From Hyphomicrobium_B sp001006785 (GTDB taxonomy: Bacteria; Pseudomonadota; Alphaproteobacteria; Rhizobiales; Hyphomicrobiaceae): a stretch of DNA of 64,000 nt. Shown piece after piece: positions 9,058 to 17,813 of the stretch. Made by a program: the position numbers and the translations under genes. The stretch lies in the NCBI RefSeq assembly GCF_001006785.1, contig NZ_CDHO01000001.1:575382-639381 (forward strand). Reading direction: 5' to 3'. The number at the start of each line of letters is the position of its first letter. Within the stretch, counting starts at the first letter, position 1. The notes beneath the pieces were generated by a model. The model saw nothing but the letters and a program-made list of their open reading frames with translations, had not been told where the DNA came from and made no database searches.

Positions 9058-9369
9058 ATGAGGTTTGTTCTAGGCGTGTTGGCGGCGGGAGCGGTTCTCG
9101 GCCTAGCCGTGGCGTCCGCGTCCGCGTCGGAGGCGATGGACGGTCGTGCCGGAATAGTACGCGTTCAGGCCGACTCTGGGACGGGCGATCAACGAGATGA
9201 CCCGCAGGCCGAAGCGGGACGGCGGGAACCTCAGCCGCCGCCGAGCGCACGTCGCAATGATGAAGATCCCGGCGACGGCAGCAATGACGAGGACGCAGAT
9301 CCTTTTCCCGGCGATCGCGATCCGCCCGGCTGCACTTATAGGCAGGGGCCACTCGATCTTATTGTCTGA
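9058..9369 (+). CDS. Putative secreted acidic, Pro-rich protein
   Basis: A 103-residue frame starting at ATG 9058 with a standard signal peptide (basic start, hydrophobic core LGVLAAGAVLGLAVA, ASA-S-A cleavage region). The mature part is rich in Asp, Pro and Arg with little predicted structure and a single cysteine near the end. An AAAGG lies before the start. No family was recognised. A reverse frame overlaps it, but its Arg-rich translation looks like a shadow. Coding status rests mainly on the signal peptide. Confidence 0.5.
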   Translation: MRFVLGVLAAGAVLGLAVASASASEAMDGRAGIVRVQADSGTGDQRDDPQAEAGRREPQPPPSARRNDEDPGDGSNDEDADPFPGDRDPPGCTYRQGPLDLIV

Positions 9370-9381
9370 TAGCAGCGCCGA

Positions 9382-10479
9382 TCAGGGTGACGCGGCTTGG
9401 GCGGCTTTCGATTGAGCGCCCTTCGATGGCGTGGCCGCCGGCGCGGGCGCACCGTCAGCACTGCCGCTCGCCGCATCCTGTGGCTGGTCGGCTGCATCGC
9501 TCTTTTTCTTGATCGCTTTGTTTTTCGCCGTCAGTTTGGGCTTCGCACGGTGCTTCGCGCCGCGGTGGCGATGGCCTCCGCCGCAACTGGTGGCTGCGAC
9601 CGTGTCGCGAACCGACAAAACGCCCTTGGCGTTGGGATCGACCGGAAGCGTGTCGATTGTCGGCATATTAAACATGGCTTTCCAATCGTAGTACTGAAAG
9701 CCGTACTCCAGTAATGCCGCCGAACGGACAGCGCGCTCATTACCGGATGACTCGCCGAGCACGATGGCCACGAGGCGGCGGCCGTCACGCGTTGCGGACG
9801 CGGCGACGTTGTAGCCGGAATCGCAGGTGAATCCCGTCTTCATGCCGTCAGCGCCGGGGAAGGTTTTGAGCAAGGCGTTGTGACTACCGAGGCGGCGCTT
9901 GCCGAGGCGCATCGCGGGCATCGACCAATAGCTGGCGTACTCAGGGAAGTCGGTGACGATGGCGCGGGCGATGCGTGCAAGGTCGCGTGCGCTTGTCAGC
10001 TGGCCGGGAGACGGAAGCCCGTTGGTGTTGTCGAAATGCGTACGCGTCATGCCAAGGCGCTGAGCAGTCGCGTTCATCTGCTCGATGAAGTTCGTTTCAC
10101 TGCCTGAAATCGCTTCGGCGAGCATGACCGTCACGTCATTCGCCGACTTTATGATGACGGCTTGGAGCGCCTGCTCGACGGTCAGCGTGTCGCCGACATT
10201 GAGACCGGCTTTGCTCGGCGGCTGCAGCGTTGCAACGAGAGAGCATGGGATTTTGTCGGTGAGACGAAGCTTGCCGTCCTTGATCGCTTGGAACGCAAGA
10301 TAAGCCGTCGTCAACTTGGTCAGAGACGCAGGGTACCAGACGTCGTCGATGTCTTCCGAGTAAAGCACCTTGCCGGTCGACAATTCGAAGAGCAGCGCTG
10401 GGCTGGCCGACGCGGTGATCGGTCCGCCAATACAGAATAGCGCCATCGCTGCGATCTGAGCCGCCCGTGCTCGCATCAT
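9382..10479 (-). CDS. D-alanyl-D-alanine carboxypeptidase (peptidase S11, DacF/PBP5-like)
   Basis: A 365-residue protein with an N-terminal signal peptide. The three penicillin-binding motifs are present: SLTK at residues 52-55 with the nucleophilic serine, SAN at 112-114 and KTG at 214-216. S11 enzymes trim the terminal D-alanine from peptidoglycan pentapeptides in the periplasm. The C-terminal 90 residues are rich in Lys, Ala and Pro and carry no amphipathic anchor like that of PBP5, so the protein may be soluble or bind the wall through basic residues. It converges on the secreted-protein gene ending at 9369. Confidence 0.9.
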   Translation of the reverse strand: MMRARAAQIAAMALFCIGGPITASASPALLFELSTGKVLYSEDIDDVWYPASLTKLTTAYLAFQAIKDGKLRLTDKIPCSLVATLQPPSKAGLNVGDTLTVEQALQAVIIKSANDVTVMLAEAISGSETNFIEQMNATAQRLGMTRTHFDNTNGLPSPGQLTSARDLARIARAIVTDFPEYASYWSMPAMRLGKRRLGSHNALLKTFPGADGMKTGFTCDSGYNVAASATRDGRRLVAIVLGESSGNERAVRSAALLEYGFQYYDWKAMFNMPTIDTLPVDPNAKGVLSVRDTVAATSCGGGHRHRGAKHRAKPKLTAKNKAIKKKSDAADQPQDAASGSADGAPAPAATPSKGAQSKAAQAASP

Positions 10480-10813
10480 CGACTCCGGAGTTTCAATTTT
10501 GTTCGGCTATCATATTCGCGGTTTCGGCGCCAATCGAACCTCGCACGCTGCCTAGCTTAGAGCGAGTTGTGTTGCTTATGCGGCGCGTGAGCCGTGAAAT
10601 ATCCACACACCTGCGGTCTTGCTGCGCCAATGCAAGTCGTCTACGCAGCCCTGCCCGATTTTCGCCTAACCGCATGATTGCAGGCTGGTTCCAACACCCG
10701 AACTTTGCTCAATTCCGGGTGTTGAACGCGGATAACGCCGACGCGGCCGATCGCGTCGCATTCGGGATGTTGCCGGCGGAAGCCGCATATTGCTGTGAGG
10801 GACGTTCGACGGC
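10480..10813. promoter_or_regulatory. 334-base divergent spacer
   Basis: This region lies between the divergently transcribed carboxypeptidase and MFS genes. The frames in it have no domain or good start signal. Promoters for both neighbours are expected here, but no operator or strong -35/-10 pair stood out by eye. Confidence 0.35.
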
Positions 10814-12805
10814 ATGCAAAGTCCGACCGTGGAAAATTCCGATGACGCCCAGAGCGAAACGCGGCGTCGCCTCGCGATCTTCGGCGCCCTGGCGCTCGTT
10901 CTGCTGCTTGCGTCGCTCGATCAAACGATCGTCTCGACAGCGCTGCCGACCATTGTTCGCGAGATCGGCGGCCTGTCGCATCTTTCGTGGATCGTCACGG
11001 CGTACCTACTCGCCACGACTGTGGTGGTGCCGCTTTACGGAAAGCTCGGCGATCTTTTCGGGCGCCGGCTCATCTTGCAGGCGGCCGTCATCATTTTTCT
11101 GGTGGGGTCCGCGCTTTGCGGTCTCGCGCAAAATCTCCCCGAGCTGATTGCGTTCCGCATCGTGCAGGGCCTCGGCGGCGGCGGCTTGATCGTGACTGCG
11201 ATCGCCGTGGTCGGCGACGTGGTGCCGCCGCGCGAACGTGGCCGATATCAGGGATTCTTCGGCGGAATTTTCGGGCTTTCGACCGTGCTCGGTCCGCTGA
11301 TCGGCGGCTTCATCGTCGACAACATGTCGTGGCGTTGGATCTTTCTCATCAACGTTCCGTTCGGGCTCGCTGCGCTGCTCGTGATAAACCGAACGTTCCG
11401 GCCGCACGCGCGCAAGGAGCGAGTGGAGATCGACTATGTCGGTGCGGGCCTGCTTGCGATCACGCTGACGTGCGTCGTAATCGTTACGAGTCTCGGCGCG
11501 ACGCTGGCGCGGGAAGCGCCGGTCAGCCTGTTTGCGTTTTCAGCACTCGGCGTTCTCGCATTCGGGTGGTTCCTGTATGCGGAAACGGTCGTCCCCGATC
11601 CGCTGTTGCCGCTGTCGCTGTTCAAGGAACGTGCGTTCGTTATCGCGTCGTCGGTTGGTTTCATCGTTGGCATGGCGCTGTTCGGATCGATCACGCTGAT
11701 GCCGGTTTATCTGCAGATCGTGCAAGGTCTCGATCCGACGAGCGCCGGTTTGCACATGACGCCGATGATGCTTGGCGTTTTCGTCAGCTCGGTCACGAGC
11801 GGCCAAATCATAAGCCGGATTGGGCGCTACAAGATGTTTCCGGTGTTCGGTACCGGGTTGATGACGCTCGGGCTTGTGTTTCTTTCGAGAATGACGCTCG
11901 CGACATCGGCCGAGACGGCGTCGGTCTATATGTTGTGCCTTGGCCTCGGGCTCGGCATGGTGATGCAGATCCTGGTGATGTCGGTGCAGAATGCGGTCGC
12001 CTATGAGCAACTCGGCGTCGCGACCTCGGGGACGACGCTGTTCCGGTCCATCGGCGGCGCGGTCGGCGCGGCACTGTTCGGCGGAATCTTTTCCTTTACG
12101 CTACATCATAAACTGAGCACTTCTGCGCCGCAGCTCGCCGAGATTACAAACGACCCCTCCGTCATCGCGGGCCTGTCGGACACCTTGCGCGCGACCTATC
12201 ACACACTGTTCGTGGAATCGCTTCGGCCTGTGTTCATGACCGCGTCGGCGCTGGCGTTCGTCAGCTTTCTGCTGACGCTCGCCATCAAGGAAGTGCCACT
12301 CAGGACCAGCCTTGCTCCGGAGCCTGCGAACGATCCGCTGCAGATGCCGCGCGATGCGACATCGCTTGCGGAATTGCATCGCATCGTCGAGCGCAACACG
12401 TCGCGCGAAAATCGTTGGCGCGTGTACCAGGAGTCCGCGAAGAGCATCGGCTTGGCCGTCGAGCCGGACGAATATTGGCTGTTGGCTCGTATCGCGGAGC
12501 GCGGTGGCCGCGAAGTTCGCGCGGAACTCGAAAAGCGGCTTGCGATCGATGACGCGTATATCGCGCGATTGATCTCAGGACTGCTGGCAGCGGGACTTGC
12601 CACAGAGTCGGGAGACTCGATCGAGCTGACGCATGAGGGGCGCGCCGCCTACGATCGTCTGCTGCGCCGGCGCGAGGATGATCTAAAGCACATGCTCTCG
12701 GAGTGGGACCGCAACGAGCACCCCGAGGTTCGTGCTCTGCTTCGGGAGATGGCGAGCTCGTTCGCGCGCACACCTCCCGTGAAGCCGAGCGTCAAGCTAG
12801 CCTAG
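10814..12805 (+). CDS. MFS drug transporter (DHA2/EmrB-QacA type) fused to a C-terminal winged-helix domain
   Basis: A 663-residue protein. Residues 20-500 hold 14 membrane segments with DHA2 signatures: LDQTIVSTALPTI in helix 1, GKLGDLFGRR after helix 2 (motif A) and VLGPLIGGFI in helix 5 (motif C, antiporter). These pumps export drugs or other amphiphiles with the proton motive force. Residues about 520-660 are soluble and resemble a MarR-like winged helix (EYWLLARIAERGG, then DAYIARLISGLLAAGLATESGDSIELTHEGRAAYDRLL). A regulator-like domain fused to the pump is uncommon. It might sense substrate or act as a cytoplasmic gate. Because of the membrane part it is unlikely to act as a free repressor. 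Confidence 0.85.
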   Translation: MQSPTVENSDDAQSETRRRLAIFGALALVLLLASLDQTIVSTALPTIVREIGGLSHLSWIVTAYLLATTVVVPLYGKLGDLFGRRLILQAAVIIFLVGSALCGLAQNLPELIAFRIVQGLGGGGLIVTAIAVVGDVVPPRERGRYQGFFGGIFGLSTVLGPLIGGFIVDNMSWRWIFLINVPFGLAALLVINRTFRPHARKERVEIDYVGAGLLAITLTCVVIVTSLGATLAREAPVSLFAFSALGVLAFGWFLYAETVVPDPLLPLSLFKERAFVIASSVGFIVGMALFGSITLMPVYLQIVQGLDPTSAGLHMTPMMLGVFVSSVTSGQIISRIGRYKMFPVFGTGLMTLGLVFLSRMTLATSAETASVYMLCLGLGLGMVMQILVMSVQNAVAYEQLGVATSGTTLFRSIGGAVGAALFGGIFSFTLHHKLSTSAPQLAEITNDPSVIAGLSDTLRATYHTLFVESLRPVFMTASALAFVSFLLTLAIKEVPLRTSLAPEPANDPLQMPRDATSLAELHRIVERNTSRENRWRVYQESAKSIGLAVEPDEYWLLARIAERGGREVRAELEKRLAIDDAYIARLISGLLAAGLATESGDSIELTHEGRAAYDRLLRRREDDLKHMLSEWDRNEHPEVRALLREMASSFARTPPVKPSVKLA

Positions 12806-12893
12806 AGCCTTTCCGTTTTTCGTTGAATCGCGGATCGGCTCTAGGTTTTTGTTTGGTCGTGCTTCCTATCGGAAAACCGGTTGAGCACTCTAG
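12801..12893. repeat. Dispersed palindromic repeat, copy 1 (terminator-like)
   Basis: A nine-base inverted repeat, CCTAGAGCC at 12801-12809 and GGCTCTAGG at 12837-12845, is followed by a block containing TCGTGCTTCCTATCGGAAAACCGGTT and a CTCTAG end. The second half matches the copy at 21445-21517 closely. The element overlaps the stop codons of both convergent flanking genes, so it probably acts as a bidirectional terminator. Sequences ending in the ACCGGTT...CTCTAG pattern are common intergenic repeats in Hyphomicrobiales genomes. Confidence 0.65.
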
Positions 12894-13759
12894 GCCTTAC
12901 CGATCTCGTTCAACGCTTCGACGTCGGCATCCGACAGGTCGATCGCGACGGAGGCGACGTTTTCCTCGAGATGGCGAACCTTCGACGTGCCCGGAATCGG
13001 CAGCATGTTGGGACTGCGGCGGAGGAGCCAGGCGAGTGCGATCTGGCTCGGCGCGGCCTTATGCTTCTTGGCGATGGTGTCGAGGCGCGAACCGGGTTTG
13101 GCGAGATCGCCCGCCGCAAGCGGGAACCACGGAATGAATCCGATGCCGTTCTGCTCGCAGAAGTCTAGGACGTCCTCGCTGCTCCGGTTTGCGAGATTGT
13201 AGAGGTTCTGGACGGTGGCGACCTGGAAGTATTTCTGCGCCGCCTGAATGTCCTTGACGCTGACCTCGCTCAGTCCAACGTGGCGAATGAGGCCTTCCGC
13301 CTGCATGGCTTTGATGACCTCGAACTGTTCGTTCTGCGGCGTTTTCGGATCGATGCGATGGAGCTGCCAGAGGTCGATGCGTTCGACGCCGAGCCTCCGA
13401 ATGCTGAGAATGACCTGCTGACGCAGGTATTCGGGTTTGCCGAGCGGCACCCATGTTCCGGGAGCCGGGCGGAGCAAACCACCTTTGGTTGCGATGACGA
13501 GACCTTTATAGGGATGGAGGGCTTCGCGAATGAGGCGTTCGCTCACCTCGGGTCCGTAGGAGTCCGCCGTATCGATCAGGTTGATGCCTAGCTCGGGAAG
13601 GCGGCGGAGCGTTCGCAGGCTTTCCTCGCGGTCTTCGGGCTCTCCCCAGACTCCGGCGCCCGTGATGCGCATCGCTCCAAAGCCCAGCCTCACGACCGGC
13701 AAATCTCCGCCGATTGAGAAGTGTCCGGCCCGTTCGATCGTGTCCGCGGTCAATGCCAT
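12890..13759 (-). CDS. Aldo/keto reductase
   Basis: A 289-residue protein. The ATG at 13759 has AAAGG six bases upstream and fits the family length. An upstream in-frame start would add a non-homologous tail. Family motifs are seen: GFGAMRITG, the DTADSYG block with catalytic Asp and Tyr, the active-site Lys in VIATKGG, and WQLHRID with the catalytic His. The cofactor-binding end PGTSKVRHLEENV suits NADPH. These enzymes reduce aldehydes or ketones in the cytosol as TIM barrels. The physiological substrate is not evident. It is transcribed alone, convergent to the MFS gene. Confidence 0.9.
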   Translation of the reverse strand: MALTADTIERAGHFSIGGDLPVVRLGFGAMRITGAGVWGEPEDREESLRTLRRLPELGINLIDTADSYGPEVSERLIREALHPYKGLVIATKGGLLRPAPGTWVPLGKPEYLRQQVILSIRRLGVERIDLWQLHRIDPKTPQNEQFEVIKAMQAEGLIRHVGLSEVSVKDIQAAQKYFQVATVQNLYNLANRSSEDVLDFCEQNGIGFIPWFPLAAGDLAKPGSRLDTIAKKHKAAPSQIALAWLLRRSPNMLPIPGTSKVRHLEENVASVAIDLSDADVEALNEIGKA

Positions 13760-14091
13760 CGGGATACCTTTCTGATCGGTATGAGTATTTGAGGGATTTT
13801 CGTCCGGCTTGATATAGGGGTGATGGGCTCGCTTTTGCAGAGCAGCAGGGGAAGCTTGTCGATTTGCGATTGTGTGCGGCCCGGACATCAAAACGGGCGC
13901 AATTTAACGGTCGCTTCACGCGCTGGCCATAATCTCATTTGCATCAATGTCGAGTTTCCGGCACGTTTCGGTGATCTTCTGCCTCCGCGGCGGGACAGCA
14001 CGCCGGAACGTAAACTTGGTGTGAACGTTTAAGTTTGACGGGGGATGGGACGCGTGAGCGGCCTTCCTGCCTGTCTTCGGTAGGGCAACAC
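13760..14091. promoter_or_regulatory. 332-base divergent spacer
   Basis: It lies between the aldo/keto reductase and L,D-transpeptidase genes, which point away from each other. It contains no convincing gene. A TTG-started extension of the transpeptidase frame (from 14035) is judged to be leader. No clear operator was found. Confidence 0.35.
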
Positions 14092-15756
14092 ATGTCGAGC
14101 GTGTCGGCGCTGGTGCGCGTCAGAAATTCCGCGATTTCAACTTTCGTTCTGGCTGCCGCCTTGGGCATTGCCGACGGAGCGGATGCACGCAATCGCGTTC
14201 GCGACGCGGAAGAGCCGCAGCAGGTGACGCAGCAGCAACTTTCCGGTCGGCCGGTCGTGGCGGTGGTCTCGATCAAGAATCAGCGCATCTCGGTCTATGA
14301 CGCAAACGGTGACGCGATGCGCGCGCCGATATCGTCGGGTCAGACCAGCTATGAAACGCCGGTTGGCGTGTTCAGCATCCTGCAGAAAAACGAAGAGCAT
14401 TATTCGAACATTTACGATGACGCCTCGATGCCGTTCATGCAGCGGCTGACGTGGTCGGGCATTGCGCTGCATGCCGGTGCATTGCCGGGATATCCGGCGT
14501 CGCACGGTTGTGTGCGCATGCCGTATGAATTTGCGCAAAGCCTGTTTCCTCTGACGCGGTTGGGTTTGCGCGTGGTCGTCTCATATGACGATGCGGCTCC
14601 TGCCGACATTTCGCATCCGTTGCTTCCCAAGCCTGTTCCGGCGGACGAGAAGGCTGTGGCGGTACCCGCGACGTATGAAAGAGACGCGAACGATCAGGAA
14701 GACCTGAACGTCTTCGAGCCCGACGTTTCGAAGTGGCCCGCCCGCGCCGCACAAATGCAGGCGCTCAAGGTTGTCGCATCGGAGAAGAGCCTGCTGGCTC
14801 AGACGGCGACATCGCTGACGGAGGAACCGAAGAATGTCATGGACGAGAAGAAAGCCGTCCATGCCAAGGCCCTGAAGCAGTTGAAGCGTGCGGAGACCAG
14901 CAAGAAAGCTTCCGACGCAAAGGTTGCGCGGGCCGACAAGACGCTCCTTGACGCGAAATCCGATAAAGCGAAGGCGCGCGCTCAGGATCAAAAAGCCAAG
15001 GTCGATGCCGCGGCGAAAGTCGTGAACGACAAGTTCGATGCCGCGAAGGCCGCGGTCGAGGCAACGGAGAAGGATCTCGCGGCCGCAACGGCGGAGTGGA
15101 CGAAGGTCGACGACGTCAAGAAGGCTGCGGTCGCGGTGATGCAGGCTGCAAAGTGGAAGATCTATCCGGTTTCGATCTTCATCAGCCGCAAGACGCAGCG
15201 GCTTTACGTTCGCCAGGCGAATGAGCCGGTATTCGATGCGCCGATTACGATCGCCAATCCGGACGAACCGATCGGCACGCATGTGATCACTGCCGTCGAT
15301 TATACGGAACAGGCGAAGGATCTGCGCTGGCAGGTCGTTTCGATTGCGCGCCGCTCGGCCGAAGAAGCCGATACGTCATCTTTCAAAAAGCGGCGCGTCG
15401 CCAATCTGAACTTCAGCGCGCCTGCGACCGATGCCGATCAGGCTTCGGCGGCGCTCGATCGCATTACTATTCCGCCGGAGGTGGCGTCGCGGATTTCGGG
15501 TTACGTCTGGCCGGGTTCCTCGGTCATCGTGTCCGATGAGCCGCTGAGTGTCGAGACGGGCAAAGCGACGGACTTCGTCGTCGTGATCAGCACCGAGCCG
15601 CAAGGCGCTCTCAAGAAGCGGCCGCGCAAGACGGCTCCGGCCTACGTGCGCGACGATCCCTACGATTACTACGACGACGGACGTTATGGCCGGTACGACC
15701 GTTATGATCGTTACGATCGCCGGTATCGCAAGCCGAACTTTTTCAACTGGTGGTGA
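14092..15756 (+). CDS. L,D-transpeptidase with a second, degenerate YkuD-like domain
   Basis: A 554-residue secreted protein starting at ATG 14092, with a signal peptide ending near ADA. Residues 50-160 are a YkuD domain with the catalytic HGCVRMP motif (His138, Cys140) and an upstream His127. L,D-transpeptidases form 3-3 crosslinks or attach proteins to peptidoglycan in the periplasm. A Lys/Ala-rich coiled coil covers about 240-360. Residues 365-470 look like a second YkuD-type fold (YPVSIFISRKTQRLYVRQ, then TPIG-like EPIGTHVITAVD) but without the HGC motif, so it is probably inactive and may bind substrate. The tail is a Tyr/Asp/Arg repeat (GRYDRYDRY). The start choice is uncertain because the ribosome binding site is weak. 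Confidence 0.82.
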   Translation: MSSVSALVRVRNSAISTFVLAAALGIADGADARNRVRDAEEPQQVTQQQLSGRPVVAVVSIKNQRISVYDANGDAMRAPISSGQTSYETPVGVFSILQKNEEHYSNIYDDASMPFMQRLTWSGIALHAGALPGYPASHGCVRMPYEFAQSLFPLTRLGLRVVVSYDDAAPADISHPLLPKPVPADEKAVAVPATYERDANDQEDLNVFEPDVSKWPARAAQMQALKVVASEKSLLAQTATSLTEEPKNVMDEKKAVHAKALKQLKRAETSKKASDAKVARADKTLLDAKSDKAKARAQDQKAKVDAAAKVVNDKFDAAKAAVEATEKDLAAATAEWTKVDDVKKAAVAVMQAAKWKIYPVSIFISRKTQRLYVRQANEPVFDAPITIANPDEPIGTHVITAVDYTEQAKDLRWQVVSIARRSAEEADTSSFKKRRVANLNFSAPATDADQASAALDRITIPPEVASRISGYVWPGSSVIVSDEPLSVETGKATDFVVVISTEPQGALKKRPRKTAPAYVRDDPYDYYDDGRYGRYDRYDRYDRRYRKPNFFNWW

Positions 15757-15769
15757 TCACCGGAACTGG

Positions 15770-15789
15770 CGGCCGCTGATGAGCGGCCG
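15770..15789 (+). terminator. Intrinsic terminator of the L,D-transpeptidase gene
   Basis: A perfect eight-base stem (CGGCCGCT/AGCGGCCG) with a GATG loop is followed by TTAGCCTTTTT. It lies 14 bases after the transpeptidase stop codon and abuts the stop codon of the convergent slipin gene. Confidence 0.75.
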
Positions 15790-16548
15790 TTAGCCTTTTT
15801 CCGAATCCCTTTTCAGCGTCGCGATCGCTTCCTGCACGGTCGTCATGAACTGGGCCGGGAAGAAGATCGTCGAGTTCTTCTCGGTCGCAATCTCGGACAT
15901 CGTTTGCAGGGTACGGAGCTGTAAGGCGACCGGATGTGCGGCGATGATGTCGGCGGCCTCGCCGAGACGCATTGCGGCCTGGAACTCACCTTCGGCTCCG
16001 ACGATTTTGGCGCGCCGCTCGCGCTCGGCTTCGGCTTCCTTCGCCATTGCACGCTGCATGTTGTCGGGAAGGACGATGTCCTTGATCTCGACGGCCGTCA
16101 CCTGCGCGCCCCAGGGCTCGGTGTGCTCGTCGATCACGTTCTTGATCTGCTCGTTGACGTCGACGGTCTGAGCCAGAAGCTGGTCGAGTGAAAAGCGGCC
16201 GACGACCTTGCGCACGGTCGTCTGGCTGATCTGGTTGATGGCCTCGTAGACGTTCTCGATCGCGATGACGGATTTTTCGGGATCGCTGACGTTGTAATAA
16301 GCGACGGCTGCGATATCGATCGAGACGTTGTCCTTGGTGATGATTTTCTGCGACGGGATCTCCATCGTCACCGTGCGGAGAGAGACGCGCTGCATCGTCT
16401 GGAACGGATTGAAAATCAGCGTCAGGCCGGGTCCGCGAACGCCCGCGAATTTGCCGAGCATGAAGACGACGCCCCGCTCGTACTGCCGCAGGATGCGGAT
16501 CGCGCTTGCGAGATAAATGAGGACGGCGACTGCAATAATTAATCCCAT
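15790..16548 (-). CDS. Slipin/stomatin-like SPFH membrane protein
   Basis: A 252-residue protein starting at ATG 16548. A single N-terminal membrane segment (LIIAVAVLIYLAS) precedes an SPFH domain with the stomatin signature: RILRQYERGVVFMLGKF, GPGLTLIFNPFQ, and DNVSIDIAAVAYYNV. The helical AEAERERRAKIVGAEGE stretch forms the oligomerising coiled coil. SPFH proteins build large membrane-bound cages that organise membrane domains. Bacterial slipins usually pair with an NfeD protein, but none is adjacent. A MarC gene lies upstream in the same direction. Confidence 0.9.
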   Translation of the reverse strand: MGLIIAVAVLIYLASAIRILRQYERGVVFMLGKFAGVRGPGLTLIFNPFQTMQRVSLRTVTMEIPSQKIITKDNVSIDIAAVAYYNVSDPEKSVIAIENVYEAINQISQTTVRKVVGRFSLDQLLAQTVDVNEQIKNVIDEHTEPWGAQVTAVEIKDIVLPDNMQRAMAKEAEAERERRAKIVGAEGEFQAAMRLGEAADIIAAHPVALQLRTLQTMSEIATEKNSTIFFPAQFMTTVQEAIATLKRDSEKG

Positions 16549-16612
16549 CGCATTTCCACTCCCTGCTGTCGGCTGCAAACTAGGTGATTTCGCTCAACCG
16601 GGGAAGCACGGC

Positions 16613-17284
16613 TTAGTGCGCGCGGGCGAGTGTCGTTGCAATTGCGCCCTGCACGCCTGAGATCAGGATCTGGATGCCGATGCAGAGCAGCAGGAACGCC
16701 GACAGGCGCGTGAGGATGCGTGCGCGGGCGGGGCCGAGCAGCGCCACGAGGCGATCGGCGGACGCGTAGCAGATGGCAACGGCGAGCGAGACGACGATCG
16801 CGGCTGCCGATGTGCCCGTGTAGAATGGCAATAGGGCTTCCGTCGTCGAGGGGCGGCTGGCGCTCAACGCGATCGCGACGGAGATCGTGCCTGGGCCCGT
16901 GGTGAACGGCATCGTCAACGGAAAGAACGCAATGTCGCTTTCGCCCGCTGCCGACGCCGCGTGATCCTGTTTGCGGTCTTCGTTTTCCTTGGGATCATAG
17001 AGCATGCCCCAGGCGCTCGCCGCGACGACGAGGCCGCCCGCGACGCGCAGCGCTTCGATGCTGACGCCGAAGAAGCTCATCAAGGATGCGCCGATGAGCA
17101 GCGACACCAGCATGACGATGGCGGAGTAGACGGCGACGCGATATGCGAGCGTTATGCGTTCGGCATGCAGTCGTCCGATGGTCACCTGACTGTAGATCAA
17201 CGCGCCGCCGATCGGATTGACGATCGAAAACAGCGCCGGCAAGGCGACCAGGAAACTGCCGATCATGCCGTTGAAGATGTCCAT
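16613..17284 (-). CDS. MarC family integral membrane protein (UPF0056)
   Basis: A 223-residue protein with six hydrophobic segments and the family pattern: ALPALFSIVNPIGGALIY in helix 1, a charged loop after helix 3 (DPKENEDRKQD), and PLTMPFTTGPGTISVAIAL in the middle. MarC proteins are inner-membrane proteins of unknown function. The early link of the E. coli member to multiple antibiotic resistance was not confirmed. The gene precedes the slipin gene by about 60 bases and may be cotranscribed with it. Confidence 0.9.
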   Translation of the reverse strand: MDIFNGMIGSFLVALPALFSIVNPIGGALIYSQVTIGRLHAERITLAYRVAVYSAIVMLVSLLIGASLMSFFGVSIEALRVAGGLVVAASAWGMLYDPKENEDRKQDHAASAAGESDIAFFPLTMPFTTGPGTISVAIALSASRPSTTEALLPFYTGTSAAAIVVSLAVAICYASADRLVALLGPARARILTRLSAFLLLCIGIQILISGVQGAIATTLARAH

Positions 17285-17364
17285 ATGCCCTGTTCGATCT
17301 CGAGTGGTCTATCCGAGCTTGCGCCCGGCAAGGAAGCCGTCTTCGTTCAAGCGGTGCGGGAGAC

Positions 17365-17811
17365 TTACCATGCGCTCGCGCGCTCGGAGCCGGAAAAGAT
17401 TTCGTTCAAGCGGCGCTTGGTGGCCGCGCCGGTCGTCGCCGGGAGATTGTCGAGTGCGAAAAATCGTTGCTCCGCGATTTCGGCATTGGCTGCGGGGATT
17501 TCATCCTGGCGCCAATGCTCGACGATGAAGAGCACGACATGATCGCCGGGAAAGACGGCAAAGTTCGTGTAGATGCCGAAAAGGCGAGCCGGCTGCGTGA
17601 TCGTCACGCCTGTCTCTTCGAGCAATTCACGACTCAACGCGCGGTCGATGGTTTCGCCGTGCTCGATGCCGCCGCCTGGGAAATGCCAGCCGGGGCGATA
17701 GCCGTGACGGATCAGCAAAACCTCGGAGGCTTCGTTCACGACGACGGCTTGTGCGCCGAGCGTCACGAGATCGGAACGCGGGGAGAGAAACGATGCGAGG
17801 CGGAGCGGCAT
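17365..17811 (-). CDS. Nudix hydrolase
   Basis: A 148-residue protein starting at ATG 17811 with GGAGG nine to thirteen bases upstream. A longer in-frame reading upstream overlaps the monooxygenase gene and is rejected. The Nudix box is complete: GGGIEHGETIDRALSRELL followed by EETG, giving the metal-binding Glu residues. Nudix enzymes hydrolyse nucleoside diphosphates linked to another group. The start lies two bases after the stop of the FAD monooxygenase, so the two are cotranscribed. The substrate cannot be told from sequence. Confidence 0.88.
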   Translation of the reverse strand: MPLRLASFLSPRSDLVTLGAQAVVVNEASEVLLIRHGYRPGWHFPGGGIEHGETIDRALSRELLEETGVTITQPARLFGIYTNFAVFPGDHVVLFIVEHWRQDEIPAANAEIAEQRFFALDNLPATTGAATKRRLNEIFSGSERASAW

Positions 17812-17813
17812 GC

